Assembly (NCBI RefSeq): GCF_900117455.1
Contig: NZ_FPHO01000003.1
Coordinates: 2,443,730-2,507,729, forward strand
Length of the DNA: 64,000 nucleotides
From: Hyphomicrobium sp. CS1GBMeth3
GTDB taxonomy: Bacteria > Pseudomonadota > Alphaproteobacteria > Rhizobiales > Hyphomicrobiaceae
Reading direction: 5' to 3'
Part shown: piece after piece, positions 34,935 to 43,866 of the stretch
How positions within the stretch are numbered: position 1 is the first letter of the stretch
How the letters are laid out: the number at the start of each line of letters is the position of its first letter
The notes under the pieces: generated by a model
The model's database searches: none
Told to the model about the DNA's origin: nothing
The model's input: only the letters and a program-made list of their open reading frames with translations
Position numbers and translations under genes: made by a program

Positions 34935-35795
34935 CTATTTCGCGCTTGCCCGCCGCTTGAGCGCCGCCCAGTGCAGCGCTACGGCTGCGGCGTTCGAGAC
35001 GTTGAGACTCGCAAGCGCTCCGGCGGTGGTGATCGAGACGAGCTGATCGCAGGTCTCCTTTGTTAGCTCGCGCAGCCCTTTTCCTTCTGCGCCGAGCACG
35101 AGCCCGGTGAGGCCGTCGAAGGGCTCCTCCTCCAGTGCGGCGGTGGCCGTGCCCTCGAGCCCGATCAGACGGAAACCGATCCCCTTGAGGTCGAGCATCG
35201 TGCGGGCAAGGTTCTGCACCGGCAGGACCGGGATCAGGTCCAGCGCACCCGACGCCGACTTGGCAAGCACGCCGTTGAGCGGCGGGCTATGACGCCTTGT
35301 AAAGATGAGCCCCGCCGCACCGAACGCGGCGGCGCTGCGCAGCACGGCCCCCACGTTGTGCGGATCGGTGACATGGTCGAGCAGCACGAGCGGCCCGACC
35401 TGCTGCGCCCGCTCCACCAGGTCGTCGAGGCTCGGCTCCGGCAGCGGCTCCGCCTCGAGCAGAAGCCCCTGATGGACAGTGTCCGCGCCGAGCAGGCGGT
35501 CGAGCGCGCCCGGGCTTGTGCGCTCGATGGGCACGCCCTTCGCGGCGATGGCCTCGGCGAGGCGACGCTCGGCATTCTCCGTCGCCAGCAGGCGAAGCGC
35601 GCGCCGCTCGGGATTCCTGAGCGCCGCCTCGACGGCGTGGCTGCCGAACAGCCGGACGAGGCTATCGTCAGAGCTGTCCGCGGGGCCTTTCGACGCGCTG
35701 CGGCCCTGCGGTCCGGCCCGCCCGCGCCCGGCCCCCTTGGCCTCCCCGAAGCGGCGCCATTTCGGCCCCTTTTTGTCGGCTGAGCCCCGTGTCAT
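34935..35795 (-). CDS. rlmB: 23S rRNA 2'-O-ribose methyltransferase (TrmH/RlmB, SpoU family)
   Basis: 286 residues. SPOUT methyltransferase motifs at the C-terminus: LLDHVTDPHNVGAVLRSAAAFG (motif 1 has the Asn), LVLGAEGKGLRELT (motif 2), and SLNVSNAAAVALH (motif 3, knot). A SpoU substrate-binding domain precedes (LFGSHAVEAALRNPERRALRL). The N-terminal ~45 residues are basic and low complexity. The ATG at 35795 has AGGA seven bases upstream; an upstream Met at 35912 is unlikely. Methylates a ribose such as Gm2251 in 23S rRNA. Confidence 0.93.
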   Translation of the reverse strand: MTRGSADKKGPKWRRFGEAKGAGRGRAGPQGRSASKGPADSSDDSLVRLFGSHAVEAALRNPERRALRLLATENAERRLAEAIAAKGVPIERTSPGALDRLLGADTVHQGLLLEAEPLPEPSLDDLVERAQQVGPLVLLDHVTDPHNVGAVLRSAAAFGAAGLIFTRRHSPPLNGVLAKSASGALDLIPVLPVQNLARTMLDLKGIGFRLIGLEGTATAALEEEPFDGLTGLVLGAEGKGLRELTKETCDQLVSITTAGALASLNVSNAAAVALHWAALKRRASAK

Positions 35796-36054
35796 GGCTT
35801 GTCCTGCGTTGAAATTTAGCGAGCTTTTACCGCCCGCAGCCCGGTTGCCTGCGCCGATGCGCCGGGCCCTGCTGGCCCCCGCAGCCATAAGCGTTTTTGC
35901 GCGCTTTTCCAATTGACATCCCGGGGGCGGCTTACCATAAGGACGAGCGTTGCCCTGCCGCTCGGCGAGCGCAGGGCACTTTCGTTTTGTGAGCCGGGTT
36001 TTGACGGTAGCGCTGCCTGGCGCGGCTCGTTCCGGCTTTCACGAGGATGGTCGC

Positions 36055-36139
36055 GGAGGGGTGCCCGAGTGGCTAAAGGGGACGGACTGTAAATCCGTTG
36101 GCTTCGCCTACGCTGGTTCGAATCCAGCCCCCTCCACCA
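36055..36139 (+). tRNA. tRNA-Tyr (anticodon GTA)
   Basis: 85-nt class II tRNA: acceptor GGAGGGG/CCCCTCC, anticodon arm ACGGA-CTGTAAA-TCCGT, long variable arm (TGGCTTCGCCTA), T-arm CTGGTTCGAATCCAG, discriminator A, encoded CCA. Integrase gene follows 113 bases downstream. Confidence 0.96.
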
Positions 36140-36251
36140 GTCCTCCAATTTCAGGTTATACCAACCTGTCTCTTCCCGTAAGCTAAGCCCCTAGAATCAT
36201 TGACATTATCTGTCTCATCCGCGCAGGCTTGGTGACGGCTGAGGTGCAGGG

Positions 36252-37508
36252 ATGTTGACGGATACGGCAGTCAGGAAGGCCGTTCGCCGGGCCAAGGCCT
36301 ACAAGCTGACTGACGGCGGAGGTCTCTACGTTCACATCATGCCCACGGGAAGAAAGTACTGGCGATACCGGTACGAATGGCAGGGCAAGGAGCGGATCCT
36401 GTCGTTTGGCGAGTACCCGACCATGTCACTGGTGGAGGCAAGGGGGAAGCGCGAAGAGGCGCGGCAGCTTCTGCGCGAGAAAACGGATCCCGCACTGGCG
36501 AAGAAGCTGCAGGAGATGGAGAAGCTCAAGGAGGTCGAAGCCACCTTCGAGAGCCTCGCGCGGGAATGGCACCAATCCCGGAAGCCGGGCTGGGTCCCGC
36601 ATCACGCCGCCGACGTCATCGAGAGCCTCGAGGTCCACGTATTCCCCGAGATCGGGAACTTGCCGATACGGCAGCTGGGACCTTCGACGATTTGGAGCGT
36701 GCTGAAGAAAATCCAGGAGCGACCCGCAGTTGAGACCGCCCACCGAGTGAAGCAACGCATCTCCATGGTGTTCTGCTACGCGATGGCGACCGGACGGGCA
36801 GATAGCGATCCGGCGGCCGCGATGGGAAAGGTCTTGTCGCCGGTCAAAAAAGGGCGCTACCCGGCTACGCGTAAGCTCGAGGACGCCAGGGAGGTACTGC
36901 GAGCCTGCGAGGCCATCGCGGGAAGCGCGACGACGAAGCTGGCACACCGTTTATTGGCTCTGACCATCGTGCGGCCGGGTGTCATAGCGATCTGCCCCTG
37001 GGACGAGCTGAGGGATCTCGATGCCGACAATTGGCTTTGGACGGTGCCGGCTCAACGCATGAAGCTTCGTCTGCACTACAAGGAAGATGAGGCGCGCGAT
37101 CATCTCGTGCCCATGTCGCGCCAGGCCTTGGAGGTCGTCGAGGCGCTGAAGCAGTTGAGTTCAATGAGCCCCTTTGTGTTTCCGAACGATCGGTGGTTCC
37201 ACCGGCCGATGAGCGAAAACGCGCTCGGGTATCTCCTGAAACGTGCCGGTTTCCAGGGCCGCCACGTTCCGCACGGATGGCGAGCCACGTTCTCGACGAT
37301 CATGAACGAGAGGCGTCCGACAGATAGCAAGGCTATTGATCTGATGTTGGCGCACGTGCCGAAGGACAAAATCGAAGCAGCGTACAACCGCGCCGAGCAT
37401 TTGGAGCTCCGCAAGGAAATTGCGCAGGAATGGGCTGATCTGCTCCTGGATGGCCTGCCGCCTGCTGCGGCGCTGCTCTCAAGTCGACGGTTCCGAAACG
37501 CGGCGTGA
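36252..37508 (+). CDS. P4-type tyrosine recombinase (integrase with DUF4102 N-terminus)
   Basis: 418 residues. N-terminal DUF4102 arm-binding domain (KAYKLTDGGGLYVHIMPTGRKYWRYRY), SAM-like core (about 100-200), and catalytic domain with Arg in IVRPGVIAI, HxxR in HGWRATFST, second His in MLAHVPKDKIEAAYNRA and the nucleophile Tyr in that last motif. The usual RTSEL around Arg I is altered to RPGVI, and the next block is CPWDEL. It integrates genomic islands, usually at tRNA 3' ends. It sits between an intact tRNA-Tyr and a tRNA 3' fragment. Confidence 0.92.
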   Translation: MLTDTAVRKAVRRAKAYKLTDGGGLYVHIMPTGRKYWRYRYEWQGKERILSFGEYPTMSLVEARGKREEARQLLREKTDPALAKKLQEMEKLKEVEATFESLAREWHQSRKPGWVPHHAADVIESLEVHVFPEIGNLPIRQLGPSTIWSVLKKIQERPAVETAHRVKQRISMVFCYAMATGRADSDPAAAMGKVLSPVKKGRYPATRKLEDAREVLRACEAIAGSATTKLAHRLLALTIVRPGVIAICPWDELRDLDADNWLWTVPAQRMKLRLHYKEDEARDHLVPMSRQALEVVEALKQLSSMSPFVFPNDRWFHRPMSENALGYLLKRAGFQGRHVPHGWRATFSTIMNERRPTDSKAIDLMLAHVPKDKIEAAYNRAEHLELRKEIAQEWADLLLDGLPPAAALLSSRRFRNAA

Positions 37509-37640
37509 CGCGATCCAGCGCTCGACCTCGCTCTTCCACCAACGGCGAACCTGAGGACCCAGAGCCACGGATTTGGGAAAGCCCGCGGTGGCGATCCAAC
37601 GGGCTGCGAGATCATCATCGTGGCCTCTGCTATTCGGCTC
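37479..37640 (-). pseudogene. AlpA/excisionase-like remnant, no start codon
   Basis: On the minus strand a frame ending at 37479 reads AARWIATAGFPKSVALGP and then RWWKSEVERWIASR, a pattern typical of AlpA-like phage regulators (xFPKPVxLGPxxxxWxxSEVxxWI). No start codon is found between the preceding stop and the recognisable part, and the N-terminal helix-turn-helix is incomplete. It overlaps the integrase 3' end by 30 bases. Read as a decayed directionality factor of the same element. Confidence 0.5.
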
Positions 37641-37740
37641 AATTGGGAAAAGCGGGAAAACCAGTGAAATGGGCGTGCCCGCGAACCAAGCGCCTTATGC
37701 ATATATTGCGGGTAGCTGTCTGACACGAGGCTGGGGGACT

Positions 37741-37775
37741 GGGGGTCGGAGGTTCAAATCCTCCCGCTCCGACCA
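37741..37775 (+). other. 3' fragment of a tRNA, tRNA-Pro-like (candidate att site)
   Basis: GGAGG-TTCAAAT-CCTCC is a perfect T-arm (37748-37764). It is followed by acceptor strand CGCTCCG, discriminator A and CCA, as in alphaproteobacterial tRNA-Pro (acceptor CGGAGCG). No matching 5' half is found upstream; the preceding GACTGGGGGTC recalls the tRNA-Pro(GGG) anticodon region with bases missing. Displaced tRNA 3' ends of this sort mark island attachment sites. Confidence 0.7.
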
Positions 37776-38122
37776 TTCATCTCAGAGACTTAGGCATCCG
37801 GTGTCTCAGTCTCACGTTTTGATCGCACCCTCCTATAATGGCGATCCTGGGTCATGTCTCAGCCGTGTCTCAGTGACGGCTCCGGCTCCAAATTCACCGC
37901 TCCGACCAACCACGAAAGAGCGAAATCATTCGCCGTTGCATTCGCATGTGCACGCAACTCCCAGCTTGGCATGCAAGCTCAACGCCGCTCGTCGAGATTT
38001 GCACCGTCGCTGCAAAATTACCCACGTACCCACGATGGATGCTCGTCGTCTCGCTGAAAAATTGAATGGCTATTTCATTAAAGCAGCTTGGCTGATCCAT
38101 GCATTGAAAGGCCGGTGGAACA
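37776..38122. other. 347-bp stretch without a recognised gene
   Basis: Lower GC than the flanks and no convincing frame on either strand. TGTCTCAG recurs three times (37802, 37856, 37865) without further structure. Probably element debris. Confidence 0.4.
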
Positions 38123-38921
38123 TCACCGCTTGGCGGCGCTCTCTTGGCTGATCTCAGTCACAAATTTAAGTCGGAACGCACGGCTGAAATCCTCGTACCC
38201 GTTGGCGCGGATTACGAAGCCAGCGGGACCGCCAATGACAAAATCAGTATACCAGCCGTCGAGAGTGGTCTGTTGGCCTCCGGAGTCAAATGCTCAACGG
38301 AGCAAGCCCAAATCCCGGCGCACGATAGGCTCCGGCCCCAACGATTTCGTTCTCTCCTGCGACGATGATAGGCAGACCGTTGATTTGAACGCCAAGCCGC
38401 ACGAGGCTATCGCGTTCTTCAATTATATTCTTGGGATCCTGGCAATTGTCGATCCCATCTCCTGAAACGTCGAGCACCGTTCTACGTGCCGCGATAGGGA
38501 GGTTGTAAACGACGCTTTCGCGGATAAAGGACAGCATGCGAGATACGCACGTGTGTTCCCCCTTCTTTGGCTTGAGTGCACGCACAACTGCGGCAGCCTT
38601 AAGTGCGTCCTCGAGGCTGCGAATGACACGCCAAGGGACGGTGAACTCCGACGTGTCGGCCCACTCGACGAGCGCGAAGCCGATACCGCCGCGCGGTCCG
38701 CTCATCAGCGCATTAATAACGTCTTGGTCCTCAAGCGCCCGAGCAATCCCTTCCATTTGAAGTTGATATCGCTCCGCATTGACAGAATCGGAGACGTCGA
38801 CGGCCACAATCAACGCCGTGTCGACTTCGACGGGGGCACCTGCTTTGCCGGGGAGTACAAGGCAAAGCATGGTTGCGAGTGCGAACAGCGATGATCGAAA
38901 GGAGATGTCCATGAGCTTCAT
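38123..38921 (-). pseudogene. DUF1194 (von Willebrand A-like) protein, frameshifted
   Basis: N-terminal frame (38921 down to 38286): signal peptide ending PGKAGA, then the DUF1194 core (VDTALIVAVDVSDSVNAERYQLQMEGIA, VVEWADTSEF-like, RRTVLDVSGDGIDNC, VQINGLPIIV), ending early at SI-stop. In another frame, right after this stop, the missing family C-terminus appears: LDGWYTDFVIGGPAGFVI, then GYEDFSRAFRLKFVTEIS, with a stop at 38123-38125. One base gained or lost near 38290-38310 explains it. DUF1194 genes often neighbour quinoprotein dehydrogenases. Could be a sequencing error, but nearby genes are also broken. Confidence 0.85.
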
Positions 38922-38951
38922 CGTAGCGCGCGTCGACAAACTCTCGACACG

Positions 38952-38977
38952 AAAAAGGGCGGCCGCAAGGACCGCCC
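38952..38977 (-). terminator. Probable terminator after the PQQ dehydrogenase gene
   Basis: Minus strand: GGGCGG, loop, CCGCCC followed by TTTTT. Stem is short (6 bp plus) but GC-only with a T-run, 31 bases after the dehydrogenase stop. Confidence 0.7.
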
Positions 38978-39008
38978 AGTATCTTGGAGGAAACGTTGCT
39001 GGCGGCCC

Positions 39009-40772
39009 TTAGTTGCTGGCCATCTTCTTCGGCAACTTGAATGTCCAGAGCATGCCGCCCTGGTTCAGGTTGGCGACCGTTTTGGCGACTTCGCCGCCCC
39101 AGAGCGGAACAGCGCCGCCCCAGCCGGAGAGAACCGAGACGTACTGCTCGCCGTCCTGCTCCCACGTGATCGGAGGAGCAACCACGCCCGAGCCGGTGTT
39201 GAAGCTCCAAAGCTCCTTACCGTCGGTTGCATCGAGCGCCTTGAGCTCGCCTTCAGGCGTTCCGAAGAATACGAGATCTGCGCCAGTCGCTAGCACGCCA
39301 CCCCACAGCGGGGCCTTGTTCTTGTAAGTCCAGACGATATTGCCAGTGGCCGGATCGACGGCTTTCAGCGCGCCGATATGGTCATCGAAGATCGGCTTGA
39401 TCGTGAAGCCCGCACCGAGATAAGCCGCGCCCTTCTTGTACGTCACGGGCTCGTTGTGAAGATCCATGCCCCACTCGTTGGCGGGGATGTAAAAGAGCTT
39501 GGTATTCGGGCTATAGGCCATCGGCATCTGGTTCTTGCCGCCGAGGAAGCTTGGAACGGCGAAGATCGTCTCGCCCTTCTTGCCGTCCGCCGACTTTCTG
39601 GGATCTCCCGGGCGGTTCGCCGGATCGTAGACCGGACGCCCGTCCTTGCCGATACCCTTGGCCCACGTGATATTCTCCACGAACGGCGTCGCCGAGATGA
39701 ATTCCCCGTCCTCGCGGCCAAGCACGTAGAAGAACCCGTTGCGGTCGGCCGTAGCAACGGCCTTGGTGCCGTTCAGGTCGAACGAAACAACCTCGTTCAC
39801 GCCGTCGTAATCCCAACCATCGTTGGGCGTTGTCTGATAGCCCCACTTGATGTCGCCCGTCTCTGGATCAATCGCGAGGCGCGAGCACGACCACTTGTTG
39901 TCGCCGGGACGCATATGGCTGTTCCACGGAGCAGGGTTGCCGGTTCCAACAAAGATCAGATTTGTCTCCGGATCGTAGGTGCCGCCGAGCCAAGTGGCGC
40001 CGCCACCAGTCTTCCAGAGGTCGCCCGGCCAAGTCTCGCCCTTCTTTCCTGTCATGGTAGATGGCTTGCCGTTGAGCATGCCAACGTGGCCTTCGATAGT
40101 CGGGCGCGACCAGACGAGATCGCCGTTATCGACCTTGCGCGCCTCGATGCGGCCGACGATGCCAAACTCGCCACCCGAGACTCCGGTCACGACGAGCGGG
40201 CCATATGTCTTCGACGGGACGATCAGCGGAGCGGCGGTGTAGGAATAGCCGGACTTGAAATCATCGATCTCTTTCGTCCAGACGACCTTGCCAGTCTTCT
40301 TGTCGAGCGCAACGAGCTTGGCGTCGAGCGTGCCGAAGATCACCTTGTCGTTGATGAGTGCGGCGCCGCGGTTGACGACGTCGCAGCAGGGCAAGATGCC
40401 TTCGGGGAGGCGATGGTCATACTGCCAGATTTCGTGGCCGCTCTTAACATCAACGGCCCACATGCGGCTGTACGAGCCTGTGATGTAGATGACGCCGTCC
40501 TTGACGAGAGGCTGGGCCTGCTGGCCGCGCATCTTCTCGCCGCCGAGCGACATGGCCCAGGCGGGTACGAGATGGCCGACGTTATCCTTGTTGATCGATT
40601 TGAGCGGGCTATAGCGCTGGCCCTGAGCGCCGAGACCAGAGGTCACGACATCGTTGGTCGTGCTGGCGTCGTTGATGATGTCGTCGATCGACACGTCCGC
40701 CAACGTCGGCGCCGAGAGCACAAGCGCAAGCGCAGGCGCGCTCGCAAAAGCGAGCCACTTGGAAGTCTTCAT
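39009..40772 (-). CDS. PQQ-dependent alcohol dehydrogenase, ExaA/PedH type, predicted lanthanide-dependent
   Basis: 587 residues. Signal peptide (to ADA-like LADVS, ~25), eight-bladed propeller with tryptophan-docking repeats, vicinal cysteines Cys129-Cys130 (CCDVVNRG) against PQQ. Metal ligands probably Glu202 (SGGEFGI) and Asn279 (GTGNPAPWN). Catalytic Asp321 is in WDYDGVNE, where Asp323 at +2 is the signature of lanthanide-binding quinoproteins (Ca2+ forms carry Ser, Ala or Thr there). The N-terminus and the [10 protein letters not shown] block resemble ethanol dehydrogenases more than MxaF/XoxF. Oxidises alcohols in the periplasm to a cytochrome c acceptor, probably the one encoded at 42179-42613. 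Confidence 0.92.
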   Translation of the reverse strand: MKTSKWLAFASAPALALVLSAPTLADVSIDDIINDASTTNDVVTSGLGAQGQRYSPLKSINKDNVGHLVPAWAMSLGGEKMRGQQAQPLVKDGVIYITGSYSRMWAVDVKSGHEIWQYDHRLPEGILPCCDVVNRGAALINDKVIFGTLDAKLVALDKKTGKVVWTKEIDDFKSGYSYTAAPLIVPSKTYGPLVVTGVSGGEFGIVGRIEARKVDNGDLVWSRPTIEGHVGMLNGKPSTMTGKKGETWPGDLWKTGGGATWLGGTYDPETNLIFVGTGNPAPWNSHMRPGDNKWSCSRLAIDPETGDIKWGYQTTPNDGWDYDGVNEVVSFDLNGTKAVATADRNGFFYVLGREDGEFISATPFVENITWAKGIGKDGRPVYDPANRPGDPRKSADGKKGETIFAVPSFLGGKNQMPMAYSPNTKLFYIPANEWGMDLHNEPVTYKKGAAYLGAGFTIKPIFDDHIGALKAVDPATGNIVWTYKNKAPLWGGVLATGADLVFFGTPEGELKALDATDGKELWSFNTGSGVVAPPITWEQDGEQYVSVLSGWGGAVPLWGGEVAKTVANLNQGGMLWTFKLPKKMASN

Positions 40773-40963
40773 GGGAATCCCCTTTGTTCGTTTCCTACCC
40801 GCTTCCGGAGTTTTTCCCGTTGAAAATTGGGCAAGGAAGGCAGGCCGCGCAGAAACTTATTCTAGGGGTGGGTCGATAATAATTGGCAATTAGTCTATTC
40901 GCCTAAAGTCGGGAACTATCGCTCCGAATAGGAAGCGTAAACGTTCCGCGTATTATTTGCGAT

Positions 40964-41301
40964 TTATCGTCCACGCGCAGCCAACGCTCGGCTTCGAAAA
41001 CTAGGATAAAGACGCATAACCGTCCGCCCGAACGCATCGGCCACGATCGCGTAGATGGCAAAGACTATGATCTTATAGACGCCCGACAAGCCACGCGCAT
41101 CGGCCGTTTCCGGCACCTGAGCTTGGTCCTCGACGACGCTCGGTCCGACGACTTTGATCCCTTCGTCAAAGATGACTTCGCCACCCTGGAGCACGCGTTC
41201 CACCATGTCCGACCACATCGGCGATTTCAGTGGATCGGCAGCGGGCGCGGCGAACGCAGAACCTGCGCGAGAAAAAGCAATGCAGTCGCGGCGTTGCGCA
41301 T
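40964..41301 (-). pseudogene. Quinoprotein-associated SoxYZ-like carrier, broken by frameshifts
   Basis: An ATG at 41301 opens a signal peptide (MRNAATALLFLAQ) that soon hits a stop. In a second frame the sequence continues as SAFAAPAADPLKSPMW, SDMVERVLQGGEVIFDEGIKV and TADARGLSGVYKIIVFA, which is the N-terminal half of the SoxYZ-like carrier linked to PQQ dehydrogenases (DPLxSPMW ... VxVPVTADA ... IxVFADLNPIP). After VFA the family sequence degenerates, and the C-terminal SoxZ-like half is missing. The frame ends at 40964. It follows the binding-protein gene by 14 bases. Confidence 0.75.
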
Positions 41302-41315
41302 GACCCGCTTCAGAA

Positions 41316-42182
41316 TCAACGCAAGGGAGGAGGAACGTAGCTCACACCGTGTTTTTCAAAGCACCGCGCAAGCTCGCCCGACTCCTTAAGATTATCGAGC
41401 GCCCCTTCGATTGCATACCCGAGATCCCGGCTGTTCCTATTCCACGCCATGCCAACGACCCAGTTCTTTCGTACAATGCCAAGCATGGGAGGCACCAGGA
41501 ATTTTGCCCGGACGCCCGCGTCGTGCAGCAAGTATTCCAGCTTCGATCGCACGCCCATCAGCGCAGATACGTCCTTGCCCTTGAATTCCCGAATGCCCTC
41601 CGCCGGCTTGACGTGGTGGGAGATATTGGGAACGAGCACTCCGTCCTCGTAGGTCATCAGGAAATAGTCGGCAACGGTTGCTAGTTGAACCCCGACCTTG
41701 TGCGTCTTGAAGGCGTCGACCGATGTTATCTTGTCGCTGAGCACGGGATCGACCGCCAAGACGATCCGCTCCTGGAAGTAGGAGTTACCGAAAACCGCTT
41801 CCGGGTTACGCTGCGCGAACTCCGTGTCCATCGGCACGTTCATCATGATATCGCCAACGCCGCCACCGGTCAGCGGGCCGCGCCAGACATTGGCGCGGAT
41901 GTCGTCGTCAGCCGTCTCACCCTGCATGCGCAGCACGATGTCGGCCTTGACGCCAAGCTGCCGGGCGATTGCGTGAGCGATCTCGACGTCGATCCCCGCC
42001 GGTTGCCCGTTCCGCTCAAATGAAAACGGCGCGTTATCCAAATAGGAGATGACGCGCAGAGAACCCGTCGCGACCACCTCGTCGAGAGGGCGTGCCTTGG
42101 CATGATCTCCGCACGTAGCAGTGCAGAGGAACAGGGCGGATGTGAGCGCGAGCAGGGATCGCAACTGCCTCTCCGTCGTCAC
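41316..42182 (-). CDS. Quinoprotein-associated periplasmic binding protein (MxaJ/XoxJ-like)
   Basis: 288 residues, SBP_bac_3 fold: signal peptide (LLALTSALFLCTATCGDHAKA), LRVISYLDNAPFSFERNGQPAGIDVEIAHAIARQLG, the second lobe and a Cys pair far apart. This is the type found beside PQQ dehydrogenases, thought to help maturation or ligand/electron transfer rather than amino-acid uptake; no permease is adjacent. GTG at 42182 overlaps the TGA of the cytochrome gene (GTGA), showing translational coupling. Longer frames upstream run into the cytochrome gene. Confidence 0.85.
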   Translation of the reverse strand: MTTERQLRSLLALTSALFLCTATCGDHAKARPLDEVVATGSLRVISYLDNAPFSFERNGQPAGIDVEIAHAIARQLGVKADIVLRMQGETADDDIRANVWRGPLTGGGVGDIMMNVPMDTEFAQRNPEAVFGNSYFQERIVLAVDPVLSDKITSVDAFKTHKVGVQLATVADYFLMTYEDGVLVPNISHHVKPAEGIREFKGKDVSALMGVRSKLEYLLHDAGVRAKFLVPPMLGIVRKNWVVGMAWNRNSRDLGYAIEGALDNLKESGELARCFEKHGVSYVPPPLR

Positions 42183-42613
42183 TGCTCCGTATGCTGGGTC
42201 TCGATGTAGCTGCGGATGGCCCACATCGCTTCCTGGCTGATCAACCCTTCGAAGGGCGGCATGATGGTCGTGCCGTCTAACTTCTTCGCGCCGTGACGTA
42301 TGCGTTCCATGAACCATTCATCGCCGGCATCGCCTTTGTCGAGATGGCGAAGATCGGGCGCAAGCCCGCCCGAGATCACCTCAAGGCCGTGGCAGCGCGC
42401 GCAGTTCTGATTGTATCCAGAAGCGCCGATTTCAACGGCCATTTCATTGTCACGATATGGGTTCTGCTTGCGCCACTCTTCGCCGAGCGGGTCGAGCCCA
42501 GTGGTGTCGATTGGCTGGGGAGTGACGTCGCCGTGAGCCGCGACTCCGGTGACGAAATAGGCGCAAAACGACACTGCGACGGCCAGTGCCGCAAAAAGAA
42601 CTCGAAGTGACAT
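42179..42613 (-). CDS. Cytochrome c (PedF/XoxG-like electron acceptor)
   Basis: 144 residues. Signal peptide (to VAAHG, about 28), single heme-binding CxxCH in NQNCARCHGLEVISGGLAPDLRHL, and distal Met in GTTIMPPFEGLISQEAM. The sequence SGGLAPDLR and its position next to the binding-protein gene resemble the cytochromes that accept electrons from quinoprotein alcohol dehydrogenases. First gene of the minus-strand cluster, divergent from the beta-propeller gene. Confidence 0.9.
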   Translation of the reverse strand: MSLRVLFAALAVAVSFCAYFVTGVAAHGDVTPQPIDTTGLDPLGEEWRKQNPYRDNEMAVEIGASGYNQNCARCHGLEVISGGLAPDLRHLDKGDAGDEWFMERIRHGAKKLDGTTIMPPFEGLISQEAMWAIRSYIETQHTEQ

Positions 42614-42735
42614 GAAGCGCTCCAGGGTCCGCCCGAATGTTTATAGTTGTTTCGAGAAGCTATGCCGCGCTCCGAGAGAAACGGAAATTGCCATTTAGTG
42701 TAATTCTATTTTTGCAAGGCCGCGCCGGCGTCGAC

Positions 42736-42768
42736 GCAAATTTGCACCATGGTCGAATATCCGACCAT
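42736..42768. promoter_or_regulatory. Two adjoining palindromes in a divergent promoter region
   Basis: GCAAATTTGC (42736-42745, perfect palindrome), then ATGGTCG-AATATC-CGACCAT (42749-42768, perfect 7-bp arms). They lie between the divergent cytochrome and beta-propeller genes, where an operator for both would be expected. Confidence 0.55.
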
Positions 42769-42838
42769 TCATGCGCCCGTATAGATAAATGCTCGGAGAG
42801 TTTTAGATCGGCGCGCGCGAGCGTTCGGAAAGGGGTTG

Positions 42839-43849
42839 ATGCTTCGCAGAATAGACCTGGCAGTCGTGGCTGGCGCTATGATCCTCTCCGCGCCCGTCTT
42901 CGCGCACGAAGTCTACGTGACAAACGAGAAAGACAACTCGATCAACGTGATCGACACCAAGTCGCTCTCGGTCGTGCGAACCATTAAAGTCGGCAAGCGG
43001 CCGCGCGGCATCACCTTCTCGCGTGATCATAAGGTCTTCTTCGTGTGCGCGAGCGACGACAACGCCGTGCAAGTTTACGACGCAGATACCGGAATACTTA
43101 TGCACGATCTTCCTTCTGGCGCCGACCCGGAGCAGTTTGCGCTGTCCCACGACGGCAAACGCCTCTACATCGCCAATGAGGACGACGCCATAGCGACCGT
43201 AGTGGACGTCGAGGCTCGCCAAGTGGTGGCCCAGATTCCGGTCGGTGTCGAGCCGGAAGGCATGGCCGTCTCCCCCGACGACAGCTTGGTGGTAACGACG
43301 TCAGAAACGACCAACATGGCCCATCTGATCGATACCAAGACGAACACGCTCGTCGACAATATTTTGGTCGACGCCCGCCCGCGGCACGCTGAGTTCACGC
43401 CCGACGGTGCTAAGATTTGGATCTCCTCCGAGATCGGCGGAACCCTCAGCATCCTCGACCTCGCCACCCGCAAGATCGAGAAGACGATCACCTTTGATAT
43501 TCCAGGCGTTGCACGCGACAAGATTCAGCCAGTCGGCTTTCGTATTACGCGTGATGGAGCGACTGCCTTCGTCGCGCTCGGACCGGCCAACCGGGTGGCC
43601 ATGGTCGACACGCGGACACACGAAGTCACCGATTACATTCTCGTCGGACAGCGTGTATGGCACCTAGCATTTACGCCCCAAGAAAACATGTTATTTGCGA
43701 CCAACGGCGTCTCGAACGACGTGACGGTGATCGATACGGCAACAAAAAGGGCGATCAAGTCGATCAAAGTCGGCCGCTATCCCTGGGGTGCGGCCGTCCG
43801 TCCGCAGCCGACCCACACCTCCGGCAACACATCGACGGAAACGCGCTAA
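42839..43849 (+). CDS. PQQ-catabolism-associated beta-propeller (YVTN-repeat) protein, copy 1
   Basis: 336 residues. Signal peptide ends at AHE; seven YVTN-type blades (VYVTNEKDNSINVIDTKSLSVVRTIKVGKRPRG, repeated with variations). This corresponds to the periplasmic seven-bladed propeller family found with PQQ dehydrogenase/ABC clusters. It has no cofactor motif; probably a binding or scaffold protein. ATG at 42839 (a TTG at 42836 directly precedes). A related copy lies at 62754-63722, beside another PQQ dehydrogenase. Confidence 0.88.
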   Translation: MLRRIDLAVVAGAMILSAPVFAHEVYVTNEKDNSINVIDTKSLSVVRTIKVGKRPRGITFSRDHKVFFVCASDDNAVQVYDADTGILMHDLPSGADPEQFALSHDGKRLYIANEDDAIATVVDVEARQVVAQIPVGVEPEGMAVSPDDSLVVTTSETTNMAHLIDTKTNTLVDNILVDARPRHAEFTPDGAKIWISSEIGGTLSILDLATRKIEKTITFDIPGVARDKIQPVGFRITRDGATAFVALGPANRVAMVDTRTHEVTDYILVGQRVWHLAFTPQENMLFATNGVSNDVTVIDTATKRAIKSIKVGRYPWGAAVRPQPTHTSGNTSTETR

Positions 43850-43866
43850 ACTGGAGTTCGAGTTTC

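Noticed and set aside
38088..38465. Plus-strand frame of 125 codons opposite the DUF1194 gene
   Set aside because: Antisense to two segments of DUF1194 homology; no features of its own.
39378..40823. A 481-codon frame opposite the lanthanide-type dehydrogenase
   Set aside because: Antisense shadow; the dehydrogenase carries every expected motif.
42731..42750. A sigma-54 promoter on the minus strand for the cytochrome gene (TGGTGC...TTGC)
   Set aside because: Spacing is one base too short and the -24 element is poor.
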